Origin: Streptomyces sp. NBC_01549
Lineage (GTDB): Bacteria > Actinomycetota > Actinomycetes > Streptomycetales > Streptomycetaceae
NCBI RefSeq assembly: GCF_026339955.1
Contig: NZ_JAPEPW010000001.1
Span: 5,265,001-5,329,000 of the forward strand
Length of the DNA stretch: 64,000 nt
Direction of reading: 5' to 3'
The notes under the pieces are model-generated. The model was not told the DNA's origin, did not search any database, and saw nothing but the letters and a program-made list of their open reading frames with translations. A program made the position numbers and the translations under genes. Shown here in pieces: positions 7,968 to 15,767 of the stretch (positions are counted from its first letter, which is position 1; each line of letters starts with the position of its first letter).

Positions 7968-8996
7968 ATGCGGGTCGGAGTACTGACCGGAGGCGGCGAC
8001 TGCCCCGGACTCAACGCCGTCATCCGGGGCATCGTCCGCAAGGGCGTGCAGGAGTACGGATACGACTTCGTCGGCTTCCGGGACGGCTGGCGGGGACCCC
8101 TCGAGAACGACACCGTCCGGCTGGACATCCCCGCCGTGCGCGGCATCCTGCCGCGCGGCGGCACCATCCTCGGCTCCTCGCGGACGAACCCGCTCAAGCA
8201 GGAGAACGGCATCCGCCGCATCAAGGAGAACCTCGCCAAGCAGGACGTCGAGGCGCTCATCGCGATCGGCGGCGAGGACACGCTCGGCGTCGCCGCGCGT
8301 CTCACCGACGAGTACGGCGTGCCCGTCGTCGGCGTGCCGAAGACCATCGACAACGACCTGTCCGCCACCGACTACACCTTCGGCTTCGACACCGCCGTCG
8401 GCATCGCCACCGAGGCGATCGACCGCCTGCACACCACCGCCGAGTCGCACATGCGCGTCCTCGTCTGCGAGGTGATGGGCCGTCACGCGGGCTGGATCGC
8501 CATCCACTCGGGCCTGGCCGGCGGCGCCAACGTCATCCTCATCCCCGAGCAGCGCTTCGACGTCGACCAGGTGTGCGCCTATGTGACCTCGCGGTTCAAG
8601 GCCTCGTACGCGCCGATCGTGGTCGTCGCCGAGGGCGCGATGCCCAAGGACGGCCAGATGGTCCTCAAGGACGAGTCCCTCGACTCCTTCGGCCACGTAC
8701 GCCTCTCCGGGGTCGGCGAGTGGTTGGCCAAGGAGATCGAGAAGCGCACCGGCAAGGAGGCCCGCACCACGGTCCTGGGCCACATCCAGCGCGGCGGCAC
8801 CCCCAGCGCCTTCGACCGCTGGCTCGCCACCCGCTTCGGGCTGCACGCCATCGAGGCCGTCCGCGACGGCGACTTCGGCAAGATGGTCGCCCTGCGCGGC
8901 ACGGACATCGTCCGGGTCCCGATCGCGGACGCCACGGCCAAGCTGAAGACGGTCGACCCGAAGCTGTACGAGGAGGTCGGGGTCTTCTTCGGCTGA
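7968..8996 (+). CDS. pfkA: 6-phosphofructokinase (phosphoryl donor uncertain)
   Basis: Phosphorylates fructose-6-phosphate to the 1,6-bisphosphate in glycolysis; 342 residues. Family motifs are LTGGGDCPGLNAVIRG at the N-terminus, the donor-binding GGEDT (101-105), the catalytic PKTIDND (124-130), the sugar-phosphate site MGRHAGW, and LGHIQRGGTP near the end. ATG 7968 is chosen because it begins the conserved MRVGVLTGGG and is preceded by GAAGGGA. In E. coli-type ATP enzymes residue 104 is Gly and the residue before TIDND is Gly. Here they are Asp104 and Lys125, the combination typical of pyrophosphate-dependent enzymes. The gene corresponds to SCO2119, one of three phosphofructokinase genes in S. 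coelicolor (from memory). Family is certain, donor is not. Confidence 0.93.
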   Translation: MRVGVLTGGGDCPGLNAVIRGIVRKGVQEYGYDFVGFRDGWRGPLENDTVRLDIPAVRGILPRGGTILGSSRTNPLKQENGIRRIKENLAKQDVEALIAIGGEDTLGVAARLTDEYGVPVVGVPKTIDNDLSATDYTFGFDTAVGIATEAIDRLHTTAESHMRVLVCEVMGRHAGWIAIHSGLAGGANVILIPEQRFDVDQVCAYVTSRFKASYAPIVVVAEGAMPKDGQMVLKDESLDSFGHVRLSGVGEWLAKEIEKRTGKEARTTVLGHIQRGGTPSAFDRWLATRFGLHAIEAVRDGDFGKMVALRGTDIVRVPIADATAKLKTVDPKLYEEVGVFFG

Positions 8997-9035
8997 CGTT
9001 CCCCGTCCCCGCTCGTTCCCCCTCCCCGCGATCCC

Positions 9036-9073
9036 GCCGGCCGCACGGGCCTCCCGACACCCGTGCGGCCGGC
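9036..9073. terminator. Hairpin between pfkA and the convergent trp gene
   Basis: A perfect 14-base stem (GCCGGCCGCACGGG / CCCGTGCGGCCGGC) with a 10-base loop, 40 bases after the pfkA stop. No T-run follows, as is common in Streptomyces. It could serve both converging genes. Confidence 0.65.
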
Positions 9074-9160
9074 GTCCCCGTGTCCGCCGGGATCGGCGCT
9101 CTCGCTGCCGATCGCCCTGGTCGCCGCGGGTTGTGACACCACGCCGCGCAACGTCCTCGA

Positions 9161-11041
9161 CTACACAGAGGGCCGCCGCTCGGCCAACGTACCGACGCCC
9201 CGCAGCTGACCGATCAGCTCCCGTACGACGGCGTTCCCGTTCAGCGTCAGCACCGACTCCGGGTGGAACTGCACGCCCGCGAACCCGGGCCCGCGCAGCG
9301 CGTGCACCTCACCGCTTGCGGTACGGCTGACCTCGATGCCATGGGCCGACAGCTCGACCGCCGTCTCCTCGTCGCAGTGCGCCACGAAGCTGTTGTAGAA
9401 ACCGACGGTCTCGGCCCGTCCGAAGAGGTCGATCTCCGTCTGCGCGCCCTGGTACGGGACCTCCTTGCGCACCATCTCCAGGCCCAGCTCCGCCGCGATC
9501 AGCTCGTGCCCGAGACAGACGCCGAGCACCCCGTGCTCATGCCCCCTGATCACCTCGGCGGTGAGCTCCCGCAAGAAGCGCATCTTGGGATCGTCCACGT
9601 CCGAGGGGTCACCCGGGCCGGGGCCCAGGACCAGCGGCCCCTCGTGCGCCCGCACGGCCTCCCGCAGACCCGGCTCGTCGTACCGCCGCACGGTCACCTC
9701 GAGTCCCGAGGACCGCAGCACATGCGCGAGCATCGCCGTGAAGGTGTCCTCGGCGTCCACGACCAGCGCATGCCCCTCCAACTCGCGCGCCTGCTCCCGC
9801 ATCCGCAGCCAGAACGGCGCGAGCGAGGCCCGCCGCCCGTCCAGCGCCGCCCGCACCCGCGGATCGTCGGCCAGCCTCGGCCGTACGCCCTCCACGCGTG
9901 CCCTGGCCTCCACGACCCCCAGCGCCGCCAGCACCCCCGCCGCCTTCGCATGCGTCTCGGCGACCTCGCCCGCCGGATCCGATCCCCGGACGAGGGTGGC
10001 GCCGACCGGCACCCGCAGCCGCCCGTCCGCGTCGATGTCGGCGGTCCGGATGAGGATGGGCGAGTCCAGGGTCTGGGCGCCGCCCGCATCCCGGCCGATG
10101 AGGGCCAGCGCACCCGCGTAGTAGCCGCGCCCGCCGACCTCGTGCCGCTCGATCACCCGGCACGCGTTCTGCACCGGCGATCCCGTGACGGTCGCCGCGA
10201 ACATGGTCTCCTTCAGGACCTCGCGCACATCCAGCGAGGACCTGCCCCGCAACTCGTACTCGGTGTGCGCGAGGTGGGCCATCTCCTTCAGCCGCGGACC
10301 GATCACCACGCCGCCCATGTCACCGACCGTGCACATCATCTTGAGCTCCTCGTCGACGACCATCGAGAGCTCCTCGATCTCCTTGCCGTCGGCGAGGAAG
10401 CCGAGCAGGTCGTCCGCACAGGGCCCCTCGGCGGGATAGCGGTACGTGCCGCTGATCGGGTTCATCACGACGGTCCCGCCGGACATCCGTACGTGGACCT
10501 CGGGGCTCGCGCCGACCAATGTGCGCTCCCCGGTGTGCACGACGAACGTCCAGTACGCGCCCCGCTCACCGACCAGCAGCCGCCGGAACAGGGCCAGGGC
10601 GTCGGCCCTCCCGAACCCCGGGATCCCGCCCTCGTACGTGCGCCGGATCACGAAGTTCGCGCCCTCGCCGCGCCCGATCTCCTCCTGCAGTACGCGTCCG
10701 ACGATCCCCGCGTACTCCTCGTCGGCGACGTCGAAGCCCCCGCCGGTGACCCGCACCTCGTGTGCCGGCAGCTCCGCCAGCGCCCGCTTCAGCGGCAGTA
10801 CGTGCGTCTCCTCGGGGACCAGCACCGCCAGCGGTGTGCCGTCGTCGCGGACGTCGAAGCCGCGCTCCCGGATCTGGCGGAAGGGGATGAGCGCGAGGCC
10901 CTCGTCGGGAAGGCCGGCGAGGCGGTCGCAGGTGCGGACCGGGCCGAGCAGCAGTTCGACGGTGTCGTGATCGTGACCGGGGGTGCGGCGGCGCAGCAGG
11001 GCGAACGGACGGGGATCGTCCAGCAGGTCGAGCAGGTTCAT
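9161..11041 (-). CDS. trpEG: Anthranilate synthase, fused TrpE-TrpG
   Basis: A 626-residue fusion that converts chorismate and glutamine to anthranilate, the first committed step to tryptophan. The N-terminal chorismate-binding part (about 1-420) contains NPISGTYRYPAEG, EELSMVVDEELKMM, GSPVQNACRVIERHE and RGYYAGALALIG, all typical of TrpE. The C-terminal glutamine amidotransferase (about 430-620) carries the nucleophile Cys in GVCLGHE and the His-x-Glu dyad in FHPES. ATG 11041 (MNLLDLLDDPRPF) is the start; sequence before it belongs to the RNA leader. A single-gene TrpE-TrpG under tryptophan attenuation has been described in S. venezuelae (established knowledge, from memory). The WWW leader just upstream supports tryptophan as the pathway, although related fusions serve phenazine-type secondary metabolism. 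Confidence 0.93.
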   Translation of the reverse strand: MNLLDLLDDPRPFALLRRRTPGHDHDTVELLLGPVRTCDRLAGLPDEGLALIPFRQIRERGFDVRDDGTPLAVLVPEETHVLPLKRALAELPAHEVRVTGGGFDVADEEYAGIVGRVLQEEIGRGEGANFVIRRTYEGGIPGFGRADALALFRRLLVGERGAYWTFVVHTGERTLVGASPEVHVRMSGGTVVMNPISGTYRYPAEGPCADDLLGFLADGKEIEELSMVVDEELKMMCTVGDMGGVVIGPRLKEMAHLAHTEYELRGRSSLDVREVLKETMFAATVTGSPVQNACRVIERHEVGGRGYYAGALALIGRDAGGAQTLDSPILIRTADIDADGRLRVPVGATLVRGSDPAGEVAETHAKAAGVLAALGVVEARARVEGVRPRLADDPRVRAALDGRRASLAPFWLRMREQARELEGHALVVDAEDTFTAMLAHVLRSSGLEVTVRRYDEPGLREAVRAHEGPLVLGPGPGDPSDVDDPKMRFLRELTAEVIRGHEHGVLGVCLGHELIAAELGLEMVRKEVPYQGAQTEIDLFGRAETVGFYNSFVAHCDEETAVELSAHGIEVSRTASGEVHALRGPGFAGVQFHPESVLTLNGNAVVRELIGQLRGVGTLAERRPSV

Positions 11042-11114
11042 CGGTCCTGGTCCTTCTCTCGGATTCTCGGATTCTCGAAATCCAGGAGAGGAACGGCCCG
11101 TGTCCGCGAACACC

Positions 11115-11139
11115 GAAGGCCGCCCCTCGGGCGGCCTTC
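11115..11139 (-). terminator. Attenuator hairpin before trpEG
   Basis: A perfect 11-base stem (GAAGGCCGCCC / GGGCGGCCTTC) with a 3-base loop. It lies 23 bases after the leader-peptide stop and 74 bases before the trpEG start. Its position between leader peptide and structural gene is that of a transcription attenuator. The U-run expected of an E. coli-type terminator is weak. Confidence 0.75.
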
Positions 11140-11161
11140 GCGAAGTCTTGCGTACGCGCAG

Positions 11162-11218
11162 TCAGTGGGCCGCCGGATGAGCGGTCCACCACCAGTTCTG
11201 GGTCGAATGCGCGAACAT
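11162..11218 (-). CDS. trpL: trp leader peptide with three consecutive Trp codons
   Basis: An 18-residue reading frame on the minus strand, MFAHSTQNWWWTAHPAAH, with ATG at 11218 and TGA at 11162. Three tandem TGG codons are the signature of ribosome-mediated tryptophan attenuation: when charged tRNA-Trp is short, the ribosome stalls there and prevents the downstream terminator (11115-11139) from forming. The peptide closely resembles trp leaders reported in other Streptomyces. It is too short to be found by length-based gene calling, but its position immediately before the TrpE-TrpG gene makes the call firm. Confidence 0.88.
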   Translation of the reverse strand: MFAHSTQNWWWTAHPAAH

Positions 11219-11341
11219 GCGCCGCACCCTACCCGACGTCAAGGGACGGGCAACAGCGTGAACCGTCCGCGCGCGGCGTTCCTACCGCTCGGTCACCGGC
11301 CATGGATGGCATGGCCAGGAAGCCCGACCGAGGAGAGAACC

Positions 11342-12550
11342 ATGTACGCAGCCCGTTCACCCCGGCATCGCCGAGGCGGCGTCCGAACCCTCACGGTGTG
11401 CGCCGCGGCCGCGGTCCTCGCCGCGGCGGGCCCGCTCGGCACCGCGCGCGCCGCCGGGACCGACGACACCGCCAAGGTCACCTACCGCGGCCACGAGTTC
11501 ACCGTCCCGGCCTCCTGGCCGATCGTGGATCTGGAGAAACATCCGGACGTCTGTGTCCGCTTCGACCGGCACGCCGTGTACGTCGGCACTCCCGGCGACC
11601 AGCAGCATTGTCCGGCGGGGGCGAGGGGACGTACCGAGGCGTTCCTGATCCAGCCGTCCGCCGTCAAAGGCCGCACCGCCACCGAGAACCGCACGGCCCG
11701 CGTCTTCCGGGTCACCGCCGACCGGATCGCGGTGACCGCCGCGTACGCGGAGGACCGTACGAGGATCCAGGACATCCTGCGCGGCGCGGGTCTGTCCGTC
11801 GCCGCCGCGGGGACCGAGCCGACCGCGGGGGCGCCCGCCGCGGCGCCCCTGCCCGCCGACGCGACGTCCTTCCGCGGCGAGGGCTTCGACGCCTGTACCG
11901 CGCCGGGCCAGACGGCGATGGACGCCTGGCGGGACGACTCCGACTACGGGGCCGTCGGCGTCTACATCGGCGGGATCAACCGCGCCTGCGCCCAGAGCAG
12001 ACTCACCGCCGCCTGGCTGCGGACGCAGTACGCGAACGGCTGGCGGTTCTTCCCGCTGTACGTCGGCCGTCAGCCCACCACCGACGGGGGCAGCTGCACA
12101 GGCGGCTGCGCGGCGATCACCGACCCCGTGCCGCAGGGCACCGAGGCCGCCGACGACGCGGTCAAGCAGGCCACCACGCTCGGCTTCCCCAAGGGCACGG
12201 TGATCTACAGCGACCTGGAGAACTACACACCCGGCTCCACCGCCACCAGCCGGGTGCTGTCCTACCTCGACGCCTACACCAAGCGCCTGCACGCACTGGG
12301 CTACCGCTCCGGCGCCTATGGCAACACCTCGTCCCTGGTCACCGACCTGGTGGCCAACAAGAGCCGCGTCACCCTGCCCGACGTGCTCCACTTCGCCCGC
12401 TGGAACGGCAAGTCGACGACCACCGACTCGACCATCCCCTCGAACCTCTGGGCCGACCACCAGCGCATCCACCAGTACATGGGCGACACCACCGAGACGC
12501 ACGGCGGCGTGAGGATCTCCATCGACCGGGACCGCCTCGACGTGGAGTAG
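11342..12550 (+). CDS. Secreted DUF1906 (glycoside-hydrolase-like) protein
   Basis: About 402 residues. The N-terminus is a Sec-type signal peptide: an Arg-rich region (RSPRHRRGGVR), a hydrophobic core (TLTVCAAAAVLAAAGPLG) and an ARAAG cleavage site near residue 38. A poorly characterised extracellular region (about 45-175) precedes the C-terminal DUF1906 domain (about 178-400), beginning FRGEGFDACTAPG and containing GVYIGGI, FFPLYVGRQ, GTVIYSDLENY, YRSGAYGN and IHQYMGD. DUF1906 has the TIM-barrel fold of glycoside hydrolase 25-like proteins such as Rv2525c, so a cell wall target is likely but unproven. ATG 11342 follows GAGGAGAG. It is divergent from the trp leader. Confidence 0.88.
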   Translation: MYAARSPRHRRGGVRTLTVCAAAAVLAAAGPLGTARAAGTDDTAKVTYRGHEFTVPASWPIVDLEKHPDVCVRFDRHAVYVGTPGDQQHCPAGARGRTEAFLIQPSAVKGRTATENRTARVFRVTADRIAVTAAYAEDRTRIQDILRGAGLSVAAAGTEPTAGAPAAAPLPADATSFRGEGFDACTAPGQTAMDAWRDDSDYGAVGVYIGGINRACAQSRLTAAWLRTQYANGWRFFPLYVGRQPTTDGGSCTGGCAAITDPVPQGTEAADDAVKQATTLGFPKGTVIYSDLENYTPGSTATSRVLSYLDAYTKRLHALGYRSGAYGNTSSLVTDLVANKSRVTLPDVLHFARWNGKSTTTDSTIPSNLWADHQRIHQYMGDTTETHGGVRISIDRDRLDVE

Positions 12551-12563
12551 GTCGCTCCCCGCC

Positions 12564-12608
12564 CGCTCCGGGCGACCGCAGAGACCCGTCGTGCGGCCGC
12601 CCGGAGCG
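12564..12608 (+). terminator. Hairpin after the DUF1906 gene
   Basis: Perfect 11-base arms (CGCTCCGGGCG / CGCCCGGAGCG) with a 23-base spacer, starting 14 bases after the DUF1906 stop. A terminator is the likely role, although the long loop makes it weaker than others here. Confidence 0.5.
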
Positions 12609-12673
12609 CCTCCCGATCGAGCGCGGTCCGTCTCAATTGATGGGCATTGGGATGGACGCCCGACACGACCCCG

Positions 12674-12679
12674 TAATGT
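12674..12679 (+). promoter_or_regulatory. -10 element TAATGT implying a leaderless aroH transcript
   Basis: TAATGT lies exactly 7 bases before the GTG at 12687, so transcription would begin at or next to the start codon. No ribosome binding site is seen. The -35 is not obvious. Confidence 0.45.
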
Positions 12680-12686
12680 TGTCAGG

Positions 12687-14039
12687 GTGACCGTGAACGC
12701 TAAGCCCAGCGCGAGCGCTGGCAACACCTGGCGAGACCTGCCCGCGGCGCAGCAGCCCGAGTACCCCGATGCCGAGGCTCTGCGCGATGTGATCGCGGAC
12801 CTCGAGTCGTATCCGCCGCTCGTCTTCGCGGGCGAGTGCGACCAGCTGCGCGCCCGGATGGCGTCCGTCGCCAAGGGAGAGGCGTTCCTTCTCCAGGGCG
12901 GCGACTGCGCCGAGGCCTTCGACGCGGTGTCGGCCGACCACATCCGCAACAAGCTCAAGACCCTGCTCCAGATGGGCGCCGTGCTCACGTACGCCGCCTC
13001 GGTGCCGGTCGTGAAGGTCGGCCGTATCGCCGGCCAGTACTCCAAGCCGCGCTCCAAGGGGACCGAGACCCGCGACGGCGTGACCCTGCCGACGTACCGC
13101 GGTGACTCGGTCAACGGCTTCGACTTCGACGAGAAGGCCCGCATCCCGGACCCCGAGCGCCTGAAGCGGATGTACAACGCCTCCGCCTCCACGCTCAACC
13201 TGGTGCGCGCCTTCACCACCGGTGGCTACGCCGACCTGCGCCAGGTGCACGCCTGGAACCAGGACTTCGTGAAGTCCTCCCCGTCCGGCCAGCGCTACGA
13301 GCAGCTGGCGCGGGAGATCGACAACGCGATGAACTTCATGCGGGCCTGCGGGACCGACCCGGAGGAGTTCAAGACCGTCGAGTTCTACGCCTCCCACGAG
13401 GCGCTGCTCCTCGACTACGAGTCGGCGCTGACGAGGGTCGACTCGCGGACGGGCCACCTGTACGACGTCTCGGGCCACATGGTGTGGATCGGTGAGCGCA
13501 CCCGGCAGCTGGACGGCGCGCACATCGAGTTCGCCTCGAGGATCCGCAACCCGATCGGCATCAAGCTCGGCCCGACGACGACGGCCGAGGACGCGCTGAA
13601 GTACATCGACCGTCTCGACCCGGACCGCGAGCCCGGCCGGCTGACGTTCATCGTGCGGATGGGCGCGGACAAGGTCCGCGACAAGCTCCCCGAGCTGGTC
13701 GAGAAGGTCACGGCGTCGGGCGCTGTGGTGGCATGGGTGACCGACCCGATGCACGGCAACACCTTCGAGGCGGCCTCCGGGCACAAGACCCGCCGCTTCG
13801 ACGACGTGCTCGACGAGGTCAAGGGCTTCTTCGAGGTCCACAAGGGTCTGGGCACGCACCCGGGCGGCATCCACGTCGAGCTCACCGGTGACGACGTCAC
13901 CGAGTGCGTGGGCGGCGGCGACGAGATCTTCGTCGACGACCTCCACCAGCGCTACGAGACGGCCTGCGACCCGCGCCTGAACCGCAGCCAGTCCCTCGAC
14001 CTGGCCTTCCTGGTCGCGGAGATGTACAGGGACCAGTGA
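12687..14039 (+). CDS. aroH: 3-deoxy-7-phosphoheptulonate synthase, class II
   Basis: First enzyme of the shikimate pathway: condenses phosphoenolpyruvate with erythrose-4-phosphate. The 450-residue length and sequence are those of the plant-like class II type found in Streptomyces and Mycobacterium. Visible signatures are LPAAQQPEYPD, LESYPPLVFAGECDQLR, FLLQGGDCAEAF (metal-binding Cys), KVGRIAGQYSKPRS, SHEALLLDYE, HMVWIGERTRQLDGAHIEF, IGIKLGPTTT, WVTDPMHGNT and GGIHVELTGDDVTECVGG. The start is taken as GTG 12687, with GTG 12693 also possible; a -10 element placed for a leaderless message favours 12687. It supplies chorismate to the TrpE-TrpG fusion 1.6 kb away. The S. coelicolor counterpart is SCO2115. 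Confidence 0.95.
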   Translation: MTVNAKPSASAGNTWRDLPAAQQPEYPDAEALRDVIADLESYPPLVFAGECDQLRARMASVAKGEAFLLQGGDCAEAFDAVSADHIRNKLKTLLQMGAVLTYAASVPVVKVGRIAGQYSKPRSKGTETRDGVTLPTYRGDSVNGFDFDEKARIPDPERLKRMYNASASTLNLVRAFTTGGYADLRQVHAWNQDFVKSSPSGQRYEQLAREIDNAMNFMRACGTDPEEFKTVEFYASHEALLLDYESALTRVDSRTGHLYDVSGHMVWIGERTRQLDGAHIEFASRIRNPIGIKLGPTTTAEDALKYIDRLDPDREPGRLTFIVRMGADKVRDKLPELVEKVTASGAVVAWVTDPMHGNTFEAASGHKTRRFDDVLDEVKGFFEVHKGLGTHPGGIHVELTGDDVTECVGGGDEIFVDDLHQRYETACDPRLNRSQSLDLAFLVAEMYRDQ

Positions 14040-14068
14040 CGGGTTCGCCTGTTACACCTGGGTGAAGT

Positions 14069-14098
14069 GGGGCGCGGATCACATACGATCCGCGCCCC
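14069..14098 (+). terminator. Terminator hairpin after aroH
   Basis: A perfect 12-base stem (GGGGCGCGGATC / GATCCGCGCCCC) around a 6-base loop, 29 bases after the aroH stop, followed by a pyrimidine-rich run ending in CTTTTG. Confidence 0.75.
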
Positions 14099-14133
14099 CT
14101 CCCACTTTTGCGGTTCCTGGGTGATGGGTAAGG

Positions 14134-14152
14134 TTAGGTTAGCCTCACCGAT
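14134..14152. promoter_or_regulatory. Iron box (DmdR/IdeR-type operator) upstream of bfd
   Basis: TTAGGTTAGCCTCACCGAT matches 15 of 19 positions of the actinobacterial iron box TTAGGTTAGGCTAACCTAA. It lies 46 bases before the bfd start, in promoter position. DmdR1-type repressors bind such sites when iron is plentiful (established knowledge). This predicts bfd induction under iron starvation. Confidence 0.72.
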
Positions 14153-14198
14153 TAACGGGACGGCACCAGACATCGATCCCCGTCGGGAGGTGAACCGC

Positions 14199-14441
14199 GT
14201 GTACGTGTGCAGTTGCTTCGGAGTCACTGAGCAGCAGGTCAAGCAGCACGCGGAGAACGGCGCCTGCACGCCCCGCCAGATAGCCTCCGCCTGCAAGGCC
14301 GGCACGGACTGCGGCTCCTGCGTCCGCCGTATCCAGGCGATCCTCGGCCGAGGCGCCTGCCCCCGCCGCGAGCTGGCCGAACAGGGCAAGCCGGTGCTGG
14401 CCGAGCTGTCCTCGGCGCGGGGCCTGGAAGAGGCCGCCTAG
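14199..14441 (+). CDS. bfd: Bacterioferritin-associated ferredoxin
   Basis: An 80-residue [2Fe-2S] protein that docks on bacterioferritin and passes electrons to release stored iron. The four cluster ligands sit in a Bfd pattern: Cys4 and Cys6 in VCSCFG, Cys38 and Cys41 in GTDCGSC. The intervening helix-turn-helix-like region (TEQQVKQHAENGACTPRQI) is also typical. GTG 14199 is chosen because it begins the conserved YVCSC block and has GGGAGG eight bases upstream. An iron box sits in its promoter, and bacterioferritin lies convergently 49 bases downstream, which supports the assignment. Confidence 0.92.
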   Translation: MYVCSCFGVTEQQVKQHAENGACTPRQIASACKAGTDCGSCVRRIQAILGRGACPRRELAEQGKPVLAELSSARGLEEAA

Positions 14442-14490
14442 CCCGTCCGGCGGATCATGCCGCGGGGCTCGGGGTTCGGGACGGCAGGCC

Positions 14491-14970
14491 CTAGCTCTCA
14501 GGCTGCTCGATCAGCTGGGCGATGTAGAGCGCCTCGCCGAGCTTTTCCACCAGCTCCAGCTGGGTGTCCAGGTAGTCGATGTGGTGCTCCTCGTCCTCGA
14601 GGATCGACTCGAAGATGTTCGCGGACGTGATGTCGCCCTTGTTGCGCATCACCTCGATCCCGCGCTTGAGGCGGTCGATCGCCTCGACCTCCACCTGCCG
14701 GTCGGCCTGGAACATCTCGGTGACCGTCTGACCCACCCGGACGTGGAAGAGCCGCTGATAGTTCGGCAGGCCCTCCAGGAAGAGGATCCGGTCGGTGAGC
14801 ACCTCCGCGTGCTTCATCTCGTCGAAGGACTCGTGACGCGTGTACTTCGCGAGCTTCGTCCAGCCGAAGTTCTCCTGCATCTTCGCGTGCAGGAAGTACT
14901 GGTTGATCGCGGTCAGCTCGCCGGTCAGCTGCTCGTTGAGGAATTCGATGACCTCGGGGTCGCCCTGCAT
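14491..14970 (-). CDS. bfr: Bacterioferritin
   Basis: A 159-residue haem-containing iron-storage subunit that assembles into a 24-mer cage and oxidises Fe(II) for storage. The ferroxidase ligands are in register with the E. coli protein: Glu18, Glu51 and His54 (FDEMKHAE), Glu94 region, Glu127 and His130 (EDEEHH). Met52, the bridging haem ligand that separates bacterioferritins from ferritins, is present. Start ATG 14970 (MQGDPEVIEFLNEQL) is the usual beginning for the family and is preceded by an AGGAG-type site on the minus strand. It pairs functionally with the convergent bfd gene. Confidence 0.96.
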   Translation of the reverse strand: MQGDPEVIEFLNEQLTGELTAINQYFLHAKMQENFGWTKLAKYTRHESFDEMKHAEVLTDRILFLEGLPNYQRLFHVRVGQTVTEMFQADRQVEVEAIDRLKRGIEVMRNKGDITSANIFESILEDEEHHIDYLDTQLELVEKLGEALYIAQLIEQPES

Positions 14971-15124
14971 CGCAGAGGCTCCTTCCAAGCGGGGGACTGG
15001 GCAGGTTGCGCCGCATCCTCGCATCGGCACCCCCGGCCGTCCAGTAAGTGCACGCTTAGTGCGAGTTGTCCGATTCGGCTTGGGCTGGTCATGTGCACTG
15101 TCCCGGGTCTGTCAGGATGGAGTC

Positions 15125-15757
15125 ATGGGTCAGCCGGTGGAACGTGGAACGGGAGAAGCGGCACAGTCGGAGCTTCCGCCGGGACAGCGACTGCAGCGCG
15201 GCTGGCCGGTCACGCACTACGGCCCCGTACCCAAGTTCCGTCCCGAGCGCTGGGAGTTCAGGGTCTTCGGCGCCACCGCCGACGGTGAGAAGCACTGCTG
15301 GACCCACGAGGAGTTCACGGCCCTGCCGTACACCTCGGTCGTGGCCGATCTGCACTGCGTCACGAAGTTCAGCATGATCGGGGCCGAATGGGGCGGCGTC
15401 CCGGCGCGCACGATCCTCGAGATCGCCCCGCCCGCGCCCACCGTCACCCATGTCATGGTCTGGGCGGAGTACGGCTTCAGCTCGAATCTGCGCCTCGACG
15501 ACTTCGCCTCCGACCGCACGATCTTCGCCACCCACAAGGACGGCGAACTCCTCACCGCGGAGCACGGCTTCCCACTCCGCCTCGTCGTCCCCCACCTCTA
15601 CGCCTGGAAGGGCCCCAAGTGGGTGCGCGGAGTCGAGTACATGACGGCCGATCGCCGCGGTTTCTGGGAGGAGCGCGGCTACCACAACATCGGCGACCCC
15701 TGGCGCGAGCAGCGCTACTCCTACCAGGAGGAGCCCGGGGACGGCCCCGAGCTCTGA
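15125..15757 (+). CDS. Sulfite-oxidase-like molybdopterin oxidoreductase
   Basis: A 210-residue cytosolic protein with the molybdopterin-binding fold of the sulfite oxidase family. The molybdenum ligand is Cys78 in DLHCVTKFS, and HLYAWKGPKWVRGVEYM plus GFWEERGYHNIGDPWREQRY are characteristic of this small group. It lacks a signal peptide and the dimerisation domain of true sulfite oxidases, and no haem or MsrP-partner gene lies nearby, so its physiological substrate is open. ATG 15125 follows GGATGGAG. It is divergent from bacterioferritin and ends 10 bases before the convergent endonuclease IV gene. Confidence 0.88.
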   Translation: MGQPVERGTGEAAQSELPPGQRLQRGWPVTHYGPVPKFRPERWEFRVFGATADGEKHCWTHEEFTALPYTSVVADLHCVTKFSMIGAEWGGVPARTILEIAPPAPTVTHVMVWAEYGFSSNLRLDDFASDRTIFATHKDGELLTAEHGFPLRLVVPHLYAWKGPKWVRGVEYMTADRRGFWEERGYHNIGDPWREQRYSYQEEPGDGPEL

Positions 15758-15767
15758 GCCCTCGGTG

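Noticed and set aside
9100..9196. Lipobox-like peptide (ALSLPIALVAAGC then DTTPRN) on the plus strand between pfkA and trpEG
   Set aside because: Suggestive of a small lipoprotein or its relic, but the frame has no start codon or ribosome binding site upstream, runs through a terminator hairpin and overlaps the end of trpEG.
9263..11341. Upstream extension of the DUF1906 frame across the trp gene (over 690 extra codons)
   Set aside because: It is the antisense of trpEG with random-looking composition. The real protein starts at 11342 with a ribosome binding site and signal peptide.
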